DNA of 49,757 nt from Bacteroidales bacterium (GCA_017962275.1 JAGCVQ010000049.1:1-49757), one strand, 5' to 3'. Shown: positions 24,759 to 33,920, numbered from the stretch's first letter. The notes: generated from the letters alone by a model not told the origin. Translations and numbers: made by a program.

Positions 24759-25805
24759 TTAGTATCTGTTCTTATAGATGTATCTTGAATTGCCGTAGCC
24801 GGAGAAGACCTCGGGCTTGTAAATGTCGAAACAATAACGCACCACAACTTCGATGTCACCGAAGCTGCGGTTCTTTTTGTAAGCCAAGGAGTTGGTGGGG
24901 ATGCCGTAAGAGACGCCCAAATCCAATCCCTTGAGGTAGATGTTGGAGGAATTGTAGAACGGGCGGGCGCCGAAAGCAAGCGAGGCGACATCCTGGAAAC
25001 GGTAGCCGATACCGCCCCAATAGACGCCGTTATAGCGTGCCAAAGCGAGAATCTCCCATTGGTACTCCTTGAAATCAGTCTTCACGAGGGCTTGCGGAAT
25101 CACCTCCCAGTTCGGATTGAAAGGCACCACCCACGTGTAACCGCCGTGCACATAGAGCTGCGAGGAACGATGGGTGCCATTGTTTCCGGACAATCTGATC
25201 AATGCCTGTGCGGTGTCGAACGCAGCCGTCATCTGGTTCCAACCCACACCCACGTACCATTGGTCGGCCTTGTACATCACACCGAAGCTGAAATCCATAT
25301 CCAGCGTCGATTCGGAAAGGCCTTCCAACCTCGGGTCACCATCCATAATAGTACGCCATTTAGCGTCAATTGCCTGATTGTAAAGGGAAACCTGTGCTCC
25401 GATACCGAGGTGTCCACCGCCCACACGCAGCTTGTATGCATAACCCAACTTCACACCAGTGTTGCTGTAGAAGCCAATCCGGTCATGAATCAGCGTGACA
25501 CCAAGGGAGCCATGCAGCTTTTTCAAATAAGATTCTATGCTAAAGAGGAAATCCTGCGGGCCGGTCTTCAACGCCGTGTCGTTATTGATAGCCGTAGAAG
25601 GTAGGTCTCCCCAGCCCATGTACTTGTTGTTGTAGTCCGCCGTGAAACACAACGTGTTATGCTGTTCCCCTATCCCGCCGGCGTTGTAATAGGACGTCAC
25701 CCACGGGAAAAAGGTGAATTGTGCGTCATCCTGTGCAAAACCCGACATCATCGCGGACATTGCCAGAAGCACTAACAGACCAACTTTTTGTATCTTTTTC
25801 CTCAT
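24759..25805 (-). CDS. porP: Type IX secretion system outer-membrane protein PorP/SprF
   Basis: 348 residues with a signal peptide cleaved after FAQ. It is a beta-barrel of the PorP/SprF family: an N-terminal QFTFFPWVTSYYNAGGIG segment (the family's N-P or A-G opening), many amphipathic strands, and a C-terminal IEVVVRYCFDIYKPE region near the end. PorP-type proteins associate with the PorK/PorN ring or with the type IX translocon. This is the first gene of the operon, 44 bases ahead of porK, with a long AT-rich upstream region containing a possible promoter. Confidence 0.9.
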   Translation of the reverse strand: MRKKIQKVGLLVLLAMSAMMSGFAQDDAQFTFFPWVTSYYNAGGIGEQHNTLCFTADYNNKYMGWGDLPSTAINNDTALKTGPQDFLFSIESYLKKLHGSLGVTLIHDRIGFYSNTGVKLGYAYKLRVGGGHLGIGAQVSLYNQAIDAKWRTIMDGDPRLEGLSESTLDMDFSFGVMYKADQWYVGVGWNQMTAAFDTAQALIRLSGNNGTHRSSQLYVHGGYTWVVPFNPNWEVIPQALVKTDFKEYQWEILALARYNGVYWGGIGYRFQDVASLAFGARPFYNSSNIYLKGLDLGVSYGIPTNSLAYKKNRSFGDIEVVVRYCFDIYKPEVFSGYGNSRYIYKNRY

Positions 25806-25957
25806 ATTCTTTAACGAATTGTTTTACACACTAATATACTGGCTATCAATGTATTGCACAACTCTTCAAGTCTTTTTACTTGTACGTTTCCCAACTTATA
25901 CGACCCTTCGAACCAAAAAGTTACACTTTACAATTTTAGCCTAATTTTTTGAAGTGC

Positions 25958-25965
25958 CAAAAATA
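25958..25965 (-). promoter_or_regulatory. Possible -7 element of the por operon
   Basis: TATTTTTG on the minus strand (25958-25965), about 153 bases before the porP ATG. If correct, the operon has a long leader. A -33 TTG at normal spacing is not clear. Confidence 0.35.
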
Positions 25966-26179
25966 GCATATTTTTCGGTATCTTTCTCTCAAAGAAAAAC
26001 AAAATCGAAAAAATATTACTAACTTACCAACAAATAACTGTATATCAGTGTTTTAAAGTCAATTATCTATATATCGTGTTGATTTTGTGATATTTAAGCA
26101 ATTCCAAGGTAAAGTAATCGGTTCAAAGTTCAAGGGACAAAAAGCTTTCTTGAGCAGCCCCGTCAGGAGCAAGAGCTTG

Positions 26180-26216
26180 GTAGCCCCATGCAAGGCGAAA
26201 GCCGCAGCGTGGGTGG
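26180..26216 (-). repeat. REP-like interspersed palindromic repeat, copy 2
   Basis: On the minus strand it reads CCACCCACG, CTGCGGCTTTCGCCTTG, CATGGGGCTACC, closely matching copy 1 at 2018-2056. It is an imperfect inverted repeat capable of a GC-rich hairpin. Confidence 0.6.
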
Positions 26217-26244
26217 ACAAATTCAAGGTTCAAGGTCGATTATT

Positions 26245-29200
26245 TTAGAACAGGGCGTTCAGGGTGACCGTGCCGGTATGGATGACGGGATGGCCCTGCA
26301 CGGCGCGGCCTTGGTACTGCACAGCCACCTGCAGGAACTGGGTGATGGAAATCTGACCCGAGAGCGTCCACAGCAGATTCTGTCCCAGATTCAAGCCTTC
26401 CAACATGAAGTATGAGACCGTGGAATTGTCGCCGACATCGCCTTCCATATAGACATATTCAGCTGTCAATGAGACCGTTCCACGATTCAACAGACGGTAC
26501 ATAAAGGAGAGATCCGCGTGATACTGCTGCACTTTCTCCACACCCTGGAGGTTGGTCTTGTGCGCATACATCCCTTTCAGCGAGGCGGTGTAACAGTTCT
26601 GGAACTGCAGCCGCACCTCCTGTTCGGCGGACCATGTCTCCACAAGATAGTTTCGGGAGGAGAAACAATTCGAGCGGTTGCGGGTGTTCTTGTGCAACAG
26701 CAAAGCTTGTAGATAGATCGGCTGCACGGGGGTACTTTTCAACACTAACTCCTGATAATCCACCGTATTCGTTTCGAGACCGTAATACAGGCACTGCGTG
26801 TTGGCATTCTTCTGCACAATGAAGTCGAAGGCAAAGGGATCGCTGCTGTTGTTGAACGAGAAGGTGTTGGCCAACGTCAGGCGGTTAGCCACGAGATTCG
26901 TATCCTCATCCGAGCGTACGAACGGAAGGAAAATACGGGTCTTGTGTTTCAAGGCGGCGTTGAGTGTCAGCACATCGGAAAAACGCGAGAGGAACTTGCG
27001 GAAACCCTTCTTGCCAGCCCACACGGCCGCCGGACGCAACTGCACGCTCTGCGTCCATTGGTTTTGCCATACATTCACATAGTCGGTGCCGGCAATCCAC
27101 ACCTTGACATACTCGGCTTCATCCGGAAAGGCCGCCACCTCGAATTCGTCAAGTTCCTCAATCCCGTTGCCGTTGTAGTCGTTCCAAACGTGCGTCCCCT
27201 GCCCTTTCGCCACCTTGATGAACGTAAACGTCTTCTTCAGCTCCATACCGCTTCCGGCCTCATAATACGTATTGAGAATCAGCGCATTGCGAAGAAAACG
27301 GCCCGTATATTGAAGGTTGCCCACGAAGTAGTTCTCGCCGGCAGTCTTCCCAACGGAATCCGCCAACGACTGATGGCGGTAGGTGGCGTTCAGCGAGAAA
27401 CTCTGGTTCTTGATCTGCGCGAAGCGGTACTGCGCCCTCACCTCGTGAATGGTCAGATGATGTTGCAACCGTTGCGAATCCGGAGCCAACTCCACCCGGT
27501 TCTTATACCCCAAAAGGAACAGATGTTTCGCCTTGTCGGGACTCTGAAGGTCGGCGTTAAATTCGTTGAAGGCGAAACTGTTCAACCGCAAGGAATCCGT
27601 TTCAGCATTCCGGAACACATTGTATTCCAACAAATTGTAAACATTCAAGGTGATAGGTTTCCACTGTTTGGCAAGCTGTACCCGAGATACGAGATAGCGA
27701 CTCCGCTGCACTGAATCGCGGGTGAGCAGGTAGCTGGTGTTGGTCCGCAACTGCCACTCCTGCCAACGGTCGTCGGTGGAAAGTTCGTTGCGCAGGGCGT
27801 TGACCTCACCGGTTCTGTTGAAATAGTTCAGGTCGTAGCGCAGCAAATGCCGACGCAACTGGCTGAGCGTGAGCCCCGCCTGCGCCATCCATTCCGAACG
27901 GTGGTCGGCATAGTCAGTGGCGAGGTTGTAGTGACGGGCAAACTCCACGTCCCGAAACGACTCGAACGGGGTGAAGTTCTTGTGCAGGAATTGCAGCTGG
28001 GCATGGCTTTCCAGCTTCCATGGCAACGAGTCCGTTTTAGAACGAATCGTCTCTATATCGCTGACATTCAAAAAGTAAGCAAACCCAACATCATCTTGGC
28101 GATCTTTTTTGGAAAAAGTGTTCTTGTCGTAGTGCGACACGGCCGCTTCCGTCTGGATGCGGGTGTTCTCGCGCACGGCGTAGTCGAGACCCACCGTAGC
28201 CATCTGCTGGGAAATGGGCGCGGTGAGCATCAGCACCGGCTCATAGTCGCCCTGCGGCACGCCGTCAGCGGGCGGCACCCATTCGAAAACGCGCCCATTG
28301 GCAGTGCTGCTAATCAGTTTGTAATTTCCCTTGTTCGTCCCCATGTAGGTGAAATCGGGCGTATAGAGCGTGGCATCGGGATCCGTGGAATGTTGAAAAA
28401 TAGTATATATTATATTTTGGAATAAAGTATCCACCTTTTCATATTGGATACGGTCCGGAGAATAGGCTGCCGTGTCCATGACGGGAAAATAGGCCGTACC
28501 TCCAGCATCCCCCAACGCGGCCAGAAAGCGCATATTCTCGACTGTCAACTCCGGCTGGATGGAATGGTTCTTCAGATCCTGCTCGTGAAAAAGATTCACA
28601 TAGAGCTTGAGCGGTCGCTTGCCGGAAAATTCTATCTCGTTGCGAGTAAAGAGGTTATATCGGGAATAATGGCGGTTGGTATATTCAAATTCCACAATGA
28701 CCCGCTTTTCGGCCGACACCAGCATTTTGGGCGTAAAAGTGATCTCGGCGGTATTGTAATCGACAGTATAGTCATTCTCGGCACCGCGGACCATCAGTTT
28801 CCCATCGACATAGACCCGCTCCGAACCCGCCACCATGATGATGGAAACCTCGCCGTCAGCACCATAGAGTTTGTATGGGCCCTGCACGCCGTTCTGAACC
28901 GTGACGGTCTGCCGGGAGAAACGACCTTTCGCCACACCGCCGCCGGCCTCGTTTAGCACCTTCACCTTTTCGGAGGGTCGGTAGGCCACCTTAGCATCCA
29001 GTCCGAGCATGTTCCGCGACACCCGCAGGAAACGGTCGTCCGTCATCGTCCAAACGACATCGCCGGCATTAATTCTCGCCATCTCTTTGATTTTCAACGA
29101 TATGAATATACTGCTGATATCCTTCAGCATCTGGGTGTTTCCTTCGGGCTGCATCGGGATGTTCTTGTCCGAAACGGAAGCCATAATCTCCACATCCTCA

Positions 29201-29694
29201 GACAGTTTACCGGAAATCTGCAAGTTGAGGGAAGAGTTGAGCACCAAATCTTGATTATTGCCCACAGAGACACCGCGAGAGATAGCGCCGTTGGTATATA
29301 ACTCATTGTCGTTCAGTACATCGCGTATTGACGTGGAGGGATATTCCAATATCTGGTGCTCGGCGCGGCGCGGCTCAACCAGCTGGGTGGACTTGTGTGC
29401 AACAGGTTTGGACAAGTCCTTAGGATAGACCTCATACTGGAAAAACAGCCGCTGTCCCAAGAGGTTGGAATCGAGAATATAGAGGGTCGCCGTAAGGGGA
29501 TCGAGGCGGTATTGTGTTGCCTTAAGATTCTGTATATGAAAGGTTTGCGGAACTATGGAAAGGGTGTCGATCCTGATTGTGAGCGAATCTGCGGTGACAT
29601 GTCCCACACGCCACGCGCCCGTCTCCTGCGCACGCACAGAGGCGACGCAGCAGAGCAGGATGACGGTCAGAAGCAAGAGTCGATTTTTTCTCAT
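26245..29694 (-). CDS. Large predicted outer-membrane protein of unknown function
   Basis: 1149 residues. The chosen start gives a good signal peptide (MRKNRLLLLTVILLCCVASV, then RAQ); an ATG 153 bases further upstream would add a meaningless extension and overlap the divergent promoter region. Residues 120-300 contain GAISRGVSVGNNQDLVLNS, LNLQISGKLSEDVEIMASVS and DKNIPMQPEGNTQML. A beta domain follows with ERVYVDGKLMVRGAENDYTV and ITFTPKML. The C-terminal two thirds are aromatic alternating strands, as in a large beta-barrel. I recall GNNQ-like blocks in Bacteroidetes surface proteins, but I cannot assign a named family. It stands next to the por operon on the same strand, so a link to type IX secretion is possible but unproven. 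Confidence 0.7.
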   Translation of the reverse strand: MRKNRLLLLTVILLCCVASVRAQETGAWRVGHVTADSLTIRIDTLSIVPQTFHIQNLKATQYRLDPLTATLYILDSNLLGQRLFFQYEVYPKDLSKPVAHKSTQLVEPRRAEHQILEYPSTSIRDVLNDNELYTNGAISRGVSVGNNQDLVLNSSLNLQISGKLSEDVEIMASVSDKNIPMQPEGNTQMLKDISSIFISLKIKEMARINAGDVVWTMTDDRFLRVSRNMLGLDAKVAYRPSEKVKVLNEAGGGVAKGRFSRQTVTVQNGVQGPYKLYGADGEVSIIMVAGSERVYVDGKLMVRGAENDYTVDYNTAEITFTPKMLVSAEKRVIVEFEYTNRHYSRYNLFTRNEIEFSGKRPLKLYVNLFHEQDLKNHSIQPELTVENMRFLAALGDAGGTAYFPVMDTAAYSPDRIQYEKVDTLFQNIIYTIFQHSTDPDATLYTPDFTYMGTNKGNYKLISSTANGRVFEWVPPADGVPQGDYEPVLMLTAPISQQMATVGLDYAVRENTRIQTEAAVSHYDKNTFSKKDRQDDVGFAYFLNVSDIETIRSKTDSLPWKLESHAQLQFLHKNFTPFESFRDVEFARHYNLATDYADHRSEWMAQAGLTLSQLRRHLLRYDLNYFNRTGEVNALRNELSTDDRWQEWQLRTNTSYLLTRDSVQRSRYLVSRVQLAKQWKPITLNVYNLLEYNVFRNAETDSLRLNSFAFNEFNADLQSPDKAKHLFLLGYKNRVELAPDSQRLQHHLTIHEVRAQYRFAQIKNQSFSLNATYRHQSLADSVGKTAGENYFVGNLQYTGRFLRNALILNTYYEAGSGMELKKTFTFIKVAKGQGTHVWNDYNGNGIEELDEFEVAAFPDEAEYVKVWIAGTDYVNVWQNQWTQSVQLRPAAVWAGKKGFRKFLSRFSDVLTLNAALKHKTRIFLPFVRSDEDTNLVANRLTLANTFSFNNSSDPFAFDFIVQKNANTQCLYYGLETNTVDYQELVLKSTPVQPIYLQALLLHKNTRNRSNCFSSRNYLVETWSAEQEVRLQFQNCYTASLKGMYAHKTNLQGVEKVQQYHADLSFMYRLLNRGTVSLTAEYVYMEGDVGDNSTVSYFMLEGLNLGQNLLWTLSGQISITQFLQVAVQYQGRAVQGHPVIHTGTVTLNALF

Positions 29695-29719
29695 CAAAAA
29701 TAATCCGCAAAAACGGTGG

Positions 29720-29727
29720 CAAAGATA
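29720..29727 (-). promoter_or_regulatory. -7 promoter element of the large envelope protein gene
   Basis: TATCTTTG on the minus strand (29720-29727), 26 bases before the ATG at 29694. It lies only about 22 bases from the divergent -7 box of the transketolase gene, so the two promoters overlap. Confidence 0.55.
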
Positions 29728-29748
29728 ACTCTCTTTTGTCAAATTTCG

Positions 29749-29756
29749 TATTTTTG
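29749..29756 (+). promoter_or_regulatory. -7 promoter element of the transketolase operon
   Basis: TATTTTTG at 29749-29756, 17 bases before the ATG at 29773, fits TAnnTTTG. It excludes the upstream in-frame ATG at 29716 as a start. Confidence 0.5.
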
Positions 29757-29772
29757 CCGCAAATTTTTTGGC

Positions 29773-30726
29773 ATGGAGAATATTGAGAATTACACGATGA
29801 AAGACACCCGTTCGGGTTTCGGTGCAGGCTTGACGGAAGCCGCACAACGCAATGAGAACATCTTCGCCTTGACGGCAGACGTCACGGGCAGCGTGAAGAT
29901 GGGCGATTTCAAGGCCGCCTATCCGGAGCGTTTCATCCAGTGCGGCATCGCGGAGGCCAACATGATCGGCATCTCCGCAGGTCTGGCTTTAAGCGGCAAG
30001 ATCCCGTTCGCCAGCGCGTTTGCCGGATTTGTGTCGGGCCGCGTTTATGACCAGATCCGCATGACGGTGGCCTATTCGAACCTGAACGTCAAGATCGGCG
30101 CTTCGCACTCCGGCATCACCGTGGGCGAAGACGGCGCCACCCACCAGATGATGGAGGACCTCGGGTTGATGCGGATGCTGCCCAACATGGTGGTGCTCAA
30201 CCCCTGCGACTACAACCAGACGAAGATGGCGACCATCGCCGCCGCGGAATACAACGGCCCCGTCTATATCCGTTTCGGTCGCCCAGCTGTACCGAACTTC
30301 ACCGAGGAGAACAAGCCTTTCGTCATCGGCAAGGCCGAGGTGATGCGCGAAGGCTCGGACGTGACCCTCTTCGCCACGGGCCATTTGGTGTTTCCCGCCT
30401 TGCAAGCCGCTGATATGCTGGCCGCGCAAGGTATCTCCGCTGAAGTTGTCAACATCGCGACTATCAAGCCGTTGGATGAGGAAACCATTCTGAACAGCGT
30501 GCGCAAAACCGGTTGTGCTGTCACCGCCGAGGAGCATTTCCTCAACGGCGGCATGGGCGATGCCGTGTGCCAGTGCTTGGGACGGAACCTTCCCGCGCCC
30601 GTGGAGATGATCGGCGTGGACGACCACTTTGGCGAGAGCGGCACCCCTGACGAGCTGATGGCGCACTTCGGCCTCGACAAAGAGCACATTGTGGCTGCCT
30701 GCCAAAAGGCAATCAGCCGTAAATAA
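29773..30726 (+). CDS. Transketolase, C-terminal subunit
   Basis: 317 residues, about half a normal transketolase. It contains the pyrimidine-binding domain of thiamine diphosphate enzymes (TRSGFGAGLTEAAQ, FALTADVTGSVKMG, FIQCGIAEANMIGISAGLA, with the glutamate of GIAEANM activating the cofactor) and the C-terminal transketolase domain (VEVVNIATIKPLDEETI and AEEHFLNGGMGDAV). In a split enzyme it must pair with an N-terminal subunit holding the diphosphate-binding GDG motif. That gene is not adjacent: upstream is a divergent gene. It is followed 15 bases later by a sigma-factor gene on the same strand. Confidence 0.85.
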   Translation: MENIENYTMKDTRSGFGAGLTEAAQRNENIFALTADVTGSVKMGDFKAAYPERFIQCGIAEANMIGISAGLALSGKIPFASAFAGFVSGRVYDQIRMTVAYSNLNVKIGASHSGITVGEDGATHQMMEDLGLMRMLPNMVVLNPCDYNQTKMATIAAAEYNGPVYIRFGRPAVPNFTEENKPFVIGKAEVMREGSDVTLFATGHLVFPALQAADMLAAQGISAEVVNIATIKPLDEETILNSVRKTGCAVTAEEHFLNGGMGDAVCQCLGRNLPAPVEMIGVDDHFGESGTPDELMAHFGLDKEHIVAACQKAISRK

Positions 30727-30741
30727 CCAATTATCAACATA

Positions 30742-31299
30742 ATGCCCGAAATCACCGACGAATTCATCCTGTCGCTTTTCAGCAACGACAAGACCAAAGA
30801 GAAGGCCTTCGAACTGCTGCTGAAGAAGTATCAGAAGCACATCTACTACAGCGCCCGCCGCATCGTGACCATCCACGACGACGCTGACGATGTGACGCAG
30901 AACGTATGCATCAAAATCTGGCGGAACTTGGACAAATTCAGAAGCGAATCCAGTCTGAAAACCTGGATCACAAGAATTTGCGTCAACGAATCACTCTCAT
31001 ACATCGAGAAAAAGAAACGGTTGCTGAACCTCGACGACGACTCTTATACGGACTTCATGCTCTCCTGCCAGGCAGACATGAGCACCGTCACGCCGGGACA
31101 GATCGAGCAGTTCCTGCAGGAGGAGATCGCCAAGCTGCCGCCGAAGCAGCGTGCGGTGTTCACCATGCGCTACTACGACGAGACCCCCTACGCCGAAATG
31201 TCGAAAATTTTCGACACCTCCGAGAGTGCGCTCAAGGCCTCCTACCACTTCGCCGCCGAAAAAATCAAAAAAAATATTTCAGAGCGTTTAACCTTTTAA
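30742..31299 (+). CDS. ECF-type RNA polymerase sigma factor (sigma-70 family)
   Basis: 185 residues. Sigma region 2 covers about 25-95, with the core-binding DDADDVTQNVCIKIWRNLDKF and the -10-recognising SSLKTWITRICVNESLSYI. Region 4 covers about 130-180, with LPPKQRAVFTMRYYDETPY and the helix-turn-helix AEMSKIFDTSESALKASYH. Region 3 is absent, as in ECF factors. The next gene is a small single-pass membrane protein with the layout of an anti-sigma factor. The operon order sigma, putative anti-sigma, Spy-like periplasmic protein suggests an envelope-stress regulon. Confidence 0.9.
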   Translation: MPEITDEFILSLFSNDKTKEKAFELLLKKYQKHIYYSARRIVTIHDDADDVTQNVCIKIWRNLDKFRSESSLKTWITRICVNESLSYIEKKKRLLNLDDDSYTDFMLSCQADMSTVTPGQIEQFLQEEIAKLPPKQRAVFTMRYYDETPYAEMSKIFDTSESALKASYHFAAEKIKKNISERLTF

Positions 31300-31337
31300 G
31301 TTTTCCAAAGTCATCGTGTTGTAATTTTTGATTCATT

Positions 31338-31670
31338 ATGTTTGATTTAGAGAATTTAAATAAGACCGAGCATTATTCGGTTCCCGAAAACTATTTTGAG
31401 GAACTTCCTGGAAGAGTCATGCAAAACATTAAGCATGAGCAACATAAACGGAGAACCATCATCTCTTCCGCCGTCGCTGCCGTTGCGGTAGTGGCCATCG
31501 CTGCAGGTATCTTCTTCACCTACAACACCCCCGAGAAAGACACGGCCATCACGCAAACCCAACAACTGGCCGCCACCATCGAAGAAGAAGAGGCGTTAGA
31601 GACCGTAGCCACCGACTACTACAGCGAGGAGTTAGCCATGATGGACTATTATCAATATTTGGAATATTAA
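31338..31670 (+). CDS. Putative anti-sigma factor, single-pass membrane protein
   Basis: 110 residues. The N-terminal cytosolic part (about 1-38) carries the HYSVPENYFEELPGRVMQNI motif, common in small proteins next to Bacteroidetes ECF sigma genes. One transmembrane helix (about 41-61) is followed by a short acidic periplasmic tail ending in aromatic residues. No zinc-binding HxxxCxxC (ZAS) motif is present, so the anti-sigma role rests on position and topology only. It sits 38 bases after the sigma gene and 19 before the Spy-like gene. Confidence 0.6.
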   Translation: MFDLENLNKTEHYSVPENYFEELPGRVMQNIKHEQHKRRTIISSAVAAVAVVAIAAGIFFTYNTPEKDTAITQTQQLAATIEEEEALETVATDYYSEELAMMDYYQYLEY

Positions 31671-31689
31671 ACCTAAAACCTGACAAGAG

Positions 31690-32199
31690 ATGAAAAAAAC
31701 TTGGATCACACTGATAGTGCTGGCGATGTGTGCGACGACCGCCCTTTTCGCCCAAGAGAAGAACCCGAAGGCCATGATTCAGGAACGCCTCTCCTACATG
31801 AAGGCAAACGTATCGATGAGCAGCTCTGAGTCGCAAAAGTTCTGGCCGGTGTATGAGGAATTCCTCAAAGAAGAAATGAAGGCAATGGACACCTACCGCA
31901 AGAACTTGGAGAAGCAGGGCATCAAACTCGGCGCACCGGGCACCAACAAGGAAATCATTGAGAAGCTGAGCGACAAACAGCTCACCTACCTCCAAGACCA
32001 GAAGTTCGAGTTGCGCAAGAACCTGCTCACCATCGAGACCAACTACCACAAGAAATTCAAAGCAATCTTGACCCCGCAACACCTCCAGGATCTTTACAAC
32101 AAAGAGTACGCTTACAAAAAGACCCTGACAGCCAAGAAGAAAGAGGTGAAGAAAACCGAACCTACAGGGCCGGTGAACGCAGGGAAGAAAAAACGTTAA
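31690..32199 (+). CDS. Spy/CpxP-like periplasmic protein
   Basis: 169 residues with a signal peptide (MKKTWITLIVLAMCATTALF, then AQ). The mature part is all-helical and strongly charged, with a long Lys/Glu helix around KFWPVYEEFLKEEMKAMDTY and a basic C-terminus (KKTEPTGPVNAGKKKR). The size, helix content and a conserved LTPQHLQDLYN segment, close to the LTxxQ motif, suggest the Spy/CpxP class of periplasmic chaperone or stress sensor. As the last gene after sigma and putative anti-sigma, it would be a fitting effector or sensor. A strong terminator follows 6 bases after its stop. Confidence 0.6.
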   Translation: MKKTWITLIVLAMCATTALFAQEKNPKAMIQERLSYMKANVSMSSSESQKFWPVYEEFLKEEMKAMDTYRKNLEKQGIKLGAPGTNKEIIEKLSDKQLTYLQDQKFELRKNLLTIETNYHKKFKAILTPQHLQDLYNKEYAYKKTLTAKKKEVKKTEPTGPVNAGKKKR

Positions 32200-32204
32200 A
32201 AAAG

Positions 32205-32230
32205 AAAGTGCCAAACGGCACTTTTTTTTT
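32205..32230 (+). terminator. Terminator of the transketolase-sigma operon
   Basis: The stem AAAGTGCC (32205-32212) / GGCACTTT (32217-32224), loop AAAC, is followed by a run of T to 32230. Confidence 0.88.
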
Positions 32231-32231
32231 G

Positions 32232-32239
32232 TACCTTTG
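32232..32239 (+). promoter_or_regulatory. -7 promoter element of the crotonase-Hbd operon
   Basis: TACCTTTG directly follows the upstream terminator, 22 bases before the ATG at 32262. It makes the in-frame ATG at 32208 (inside the terminator) unlikely as a start. Confidence 0.6.
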
Positions 32240-32261
32240 CCCCGATTTTAAATACGTCAAA

Positions 32262-33041
32262 ATGAAAGAATACGAATTCCTGAAAATAGACCTGGCGGAG
32301 GCCGTGTGTACCCTGACCATCTCCGCGCCGAAATCCCTCAACGCCTTAAATTCCAACCTCTTGAAAGAGATGGACGACTTCCTGACGAACCTCGATCCCG
32401 ACATCCGCGTGCTGATCATCACCGGCGACGGCGAGAAATCGTTTGTGGCGGGCGCGGACATCTCGGAGATGCAACCGCTCAATGCAGAAGAAGGCGAACG
32501 TTTCGGCGCCATCGGAGCCGCAGTGTTCCGCAAGATCGAAACCCTTCCGATTCCCGTCATCGCGGCGGTGAACGGTTTCGCGCTCGGCGGCGGCTGTGAG
32601 TTGGCCCTCGCATGCGACATCCGTCTTGCCGCTTCCAACGCGAAGTTCGGGCAACCCGAGGTCGGCCTCGGCATCATCCCCGGCTTTTCCGGCACCTACC
32701 GCTTAGCCAAGATCGCCGGCATGGGCGTCGCCAAGGAACTGATTTTCTCCGCCCGCGCCATCAAGGCCGACGAGGCCCTCCGCGTAGGATTGGTAAATGC
32801 CGTCTATGAACCGGAAGATCTTATGAAAGAGGCGGTTAGACTCGCCCACAGAATCGTCAAGAATGCCCCGATTGCCGTGCGCTACGCCAAAGAGTGCATC
32901 AACGAGGAGTACGACCTGCCCGCCGACGAGGCCATTGCCTTTGAGAGCCGCATGTTTGGGAAATGCTTCGCCACCAAGGATCAAAAAATCGGCATGACGG
33001 CCTTCCTTTCCAAACAGGACGCCCATTTCATCAACGAATAA
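32262..33041 (+). CDS. Enoyl-CoA hydratase (crotonase family)
   Basis: 259 residues, normal crotonase length. It has the CoA-binding/oxyanion segment ADISEM, NGFALGGGCELALACD with the first catalytic Glu, and FGQPEVGLGIIPGFSGTYRL with the second catalytic Glu. Both glutamates needed for hydratase activity are present, so it likely hydrates crotonyl-CoA to 3-hydroxybutyryl-CoA. The 3-hydroxybutyryl-CoA dehydrogenase gene follows 34 bases later, and together they interconvert crotonyl-CoA and acetoacetyl-CoA. Thiolase and butyryl-CoA dehydrogenase are not in the window, so direction and end product stay open. Confidence 0.9.
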   Translation: MKEYEFLKIDLAEAVCTLTISAPKSLNALNSNLLKEMDDFLTNLDPDIRVLIITGDGEKSFVAGADISEMQPLNAEEGERFGAIGAAVFRKIETLPIPVIAAVNGFALGGGCELALACDIRLAASNAKFGQPEVGLGIIPGFSGTYRLAKIAGMGVAKELIFSARAIKADEALRVGLVNAVYEPEDLMKEAVRLAHRIVKNAPIAVRYAKECINEEYDLPADEAIAFESRMFGKCFATKDQKIGMTAFLSKQDAHFINE

Positions 33042-33075
33042 ACATCTTATAAATCAATAACTTAAAATCATTATT

Positions 33076-33912
33076 ATGAAAATTTGTGTTATAGGTACAG
33101 GTACTATGGCCAAAGGTATTGTGAAGGCGTTCGCCGCCAAGATGCCCGTGGTCATGAAGAGCAGGACCCAGGCCAGCCTCGACAAGGCGATGGGTTCCAT
33201 TTCGAAAGGTTATGGCAAACTGGTGGAAAAAGGCAAGATGACCCAAGAGGCTGTCGATGCCCTGTTGAAGAACATCACCACCACTACGGACTATGCCACT
33301 TTCGCAGATGCCGACCTCGTGATTGAGGCCGCTGTGGAGGATATGCAGCTCAAGAAAGAGGTCTTCATGGAGCTCGACAAGATCTGCAAACCGGAGACGA
33401 TTTTCGCCACCAACTCCTCTTCCCTTTCCATCACGGAGATTGCCGCTTGCACCAGCCGTCCGACCCAGTTCATCGGCTGCCACTTCTTCAACCCCGCCGA
33501 CCGTATGGCGTTGGTGGAGGTCATCAAGGGTCAGCTCACCTCCGATGAGACTGCCAAGTGCATCGTCGATCTGACCACGGAAATCGGCAAGACCCCCGTT
33601 CCCGTGAACGAGGCCCCCGGTTTCGTCGTCAACCGTATCCTCATCCCGATGATCAACGAGGCTGTGGGCATTTTGGCCGACGGCATCGCTTCCGCCGAGG
33701 ACATCGACAAATGCATGATGTTGGGTGCCAACCACCCCATGGGTCCGCTCGCGTTGGCCGACCTCATCGGCAACGACGTGAACCTCGCCATCATGGAGGT
33801 GCTCTACAAGGAGTTCGGCGACCCGAAGTACCGTCCTCACCCGCTGTTGCGCAAGATGGTCCGCGCCGGTTTGCTGGGCCGCAAGACGGGCGAAGGCTTC
33901 TACAAATACTAA
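33076..33912 (+). CDS. hbd: 3-Hydroxybutyryl-CoA dehydrogenase
   Basis: 278 residues, typical of the short monofunctional enzyme. The N-terminal Rossmann motif is [11 protein letters not shown], followed by [19 protein letters not shown] and the catalytic His/Glu/Asn set in [17 protein letters not shown] and the ASSITEI-like [11 protein letters not shown]. The C-terminal domain has [31 protein letters not shown] and [14 protein letters not shown]. It oxidises 3-hydroxybutyryl-CoA or reduces acetoacetyl-CoA with NAD(P). It forms a two-gene operon with the crotonase and ends in a good terminator. Confidence 0.93.
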   Translation: MKICVIGTGTMAKGIVKAFAAKMPVVMKSRTQASLDKAMGSISKGYGKLVEKGKMTQEAVDALLKNITTTTDYATFADADLVIEAAVEDMQLKKEVFMELDKICKPETIFATNSSSLSITEIAACTSRPTQFIGCHFFNPADRMALVEVIKGQLTSDETAKCIVDLTTEIGKTPVPVNEAPGFVVNRILIPMINEAVGILADGIASAEDIDKCMMLGANHPMGPLALADLIGNDVNLAIMEVLYKEFGDPKYRPHPLLRKMVRAGLLGRKTGEGFYKY

Positions 33913-33920
33913 TCGGAAAG

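Larger units (their letters stand above)
25806..26244. other. Intergenic region between porP and the 1149-residue envelope protein gene
   Basis: A 439-base gap. The left two thirds (25806-26110) are AT-rich and contain the probable porP promoter. The right third holds short GTTCAAAGTTCAAGG-type spacer strings (26120-26135 and 26220-26237) and a REP-like repeat (26180-26216). No coding frame is convincing. Confidence 0.6.

Noticed and set aside
29695-29847. N-terminal extension of the large envelope protein to an ATG at 29847
   Set aside because: It would cross the divergent promoter region and the start of the transketolase gene, and would bury the clear signal peptide at residue 52.
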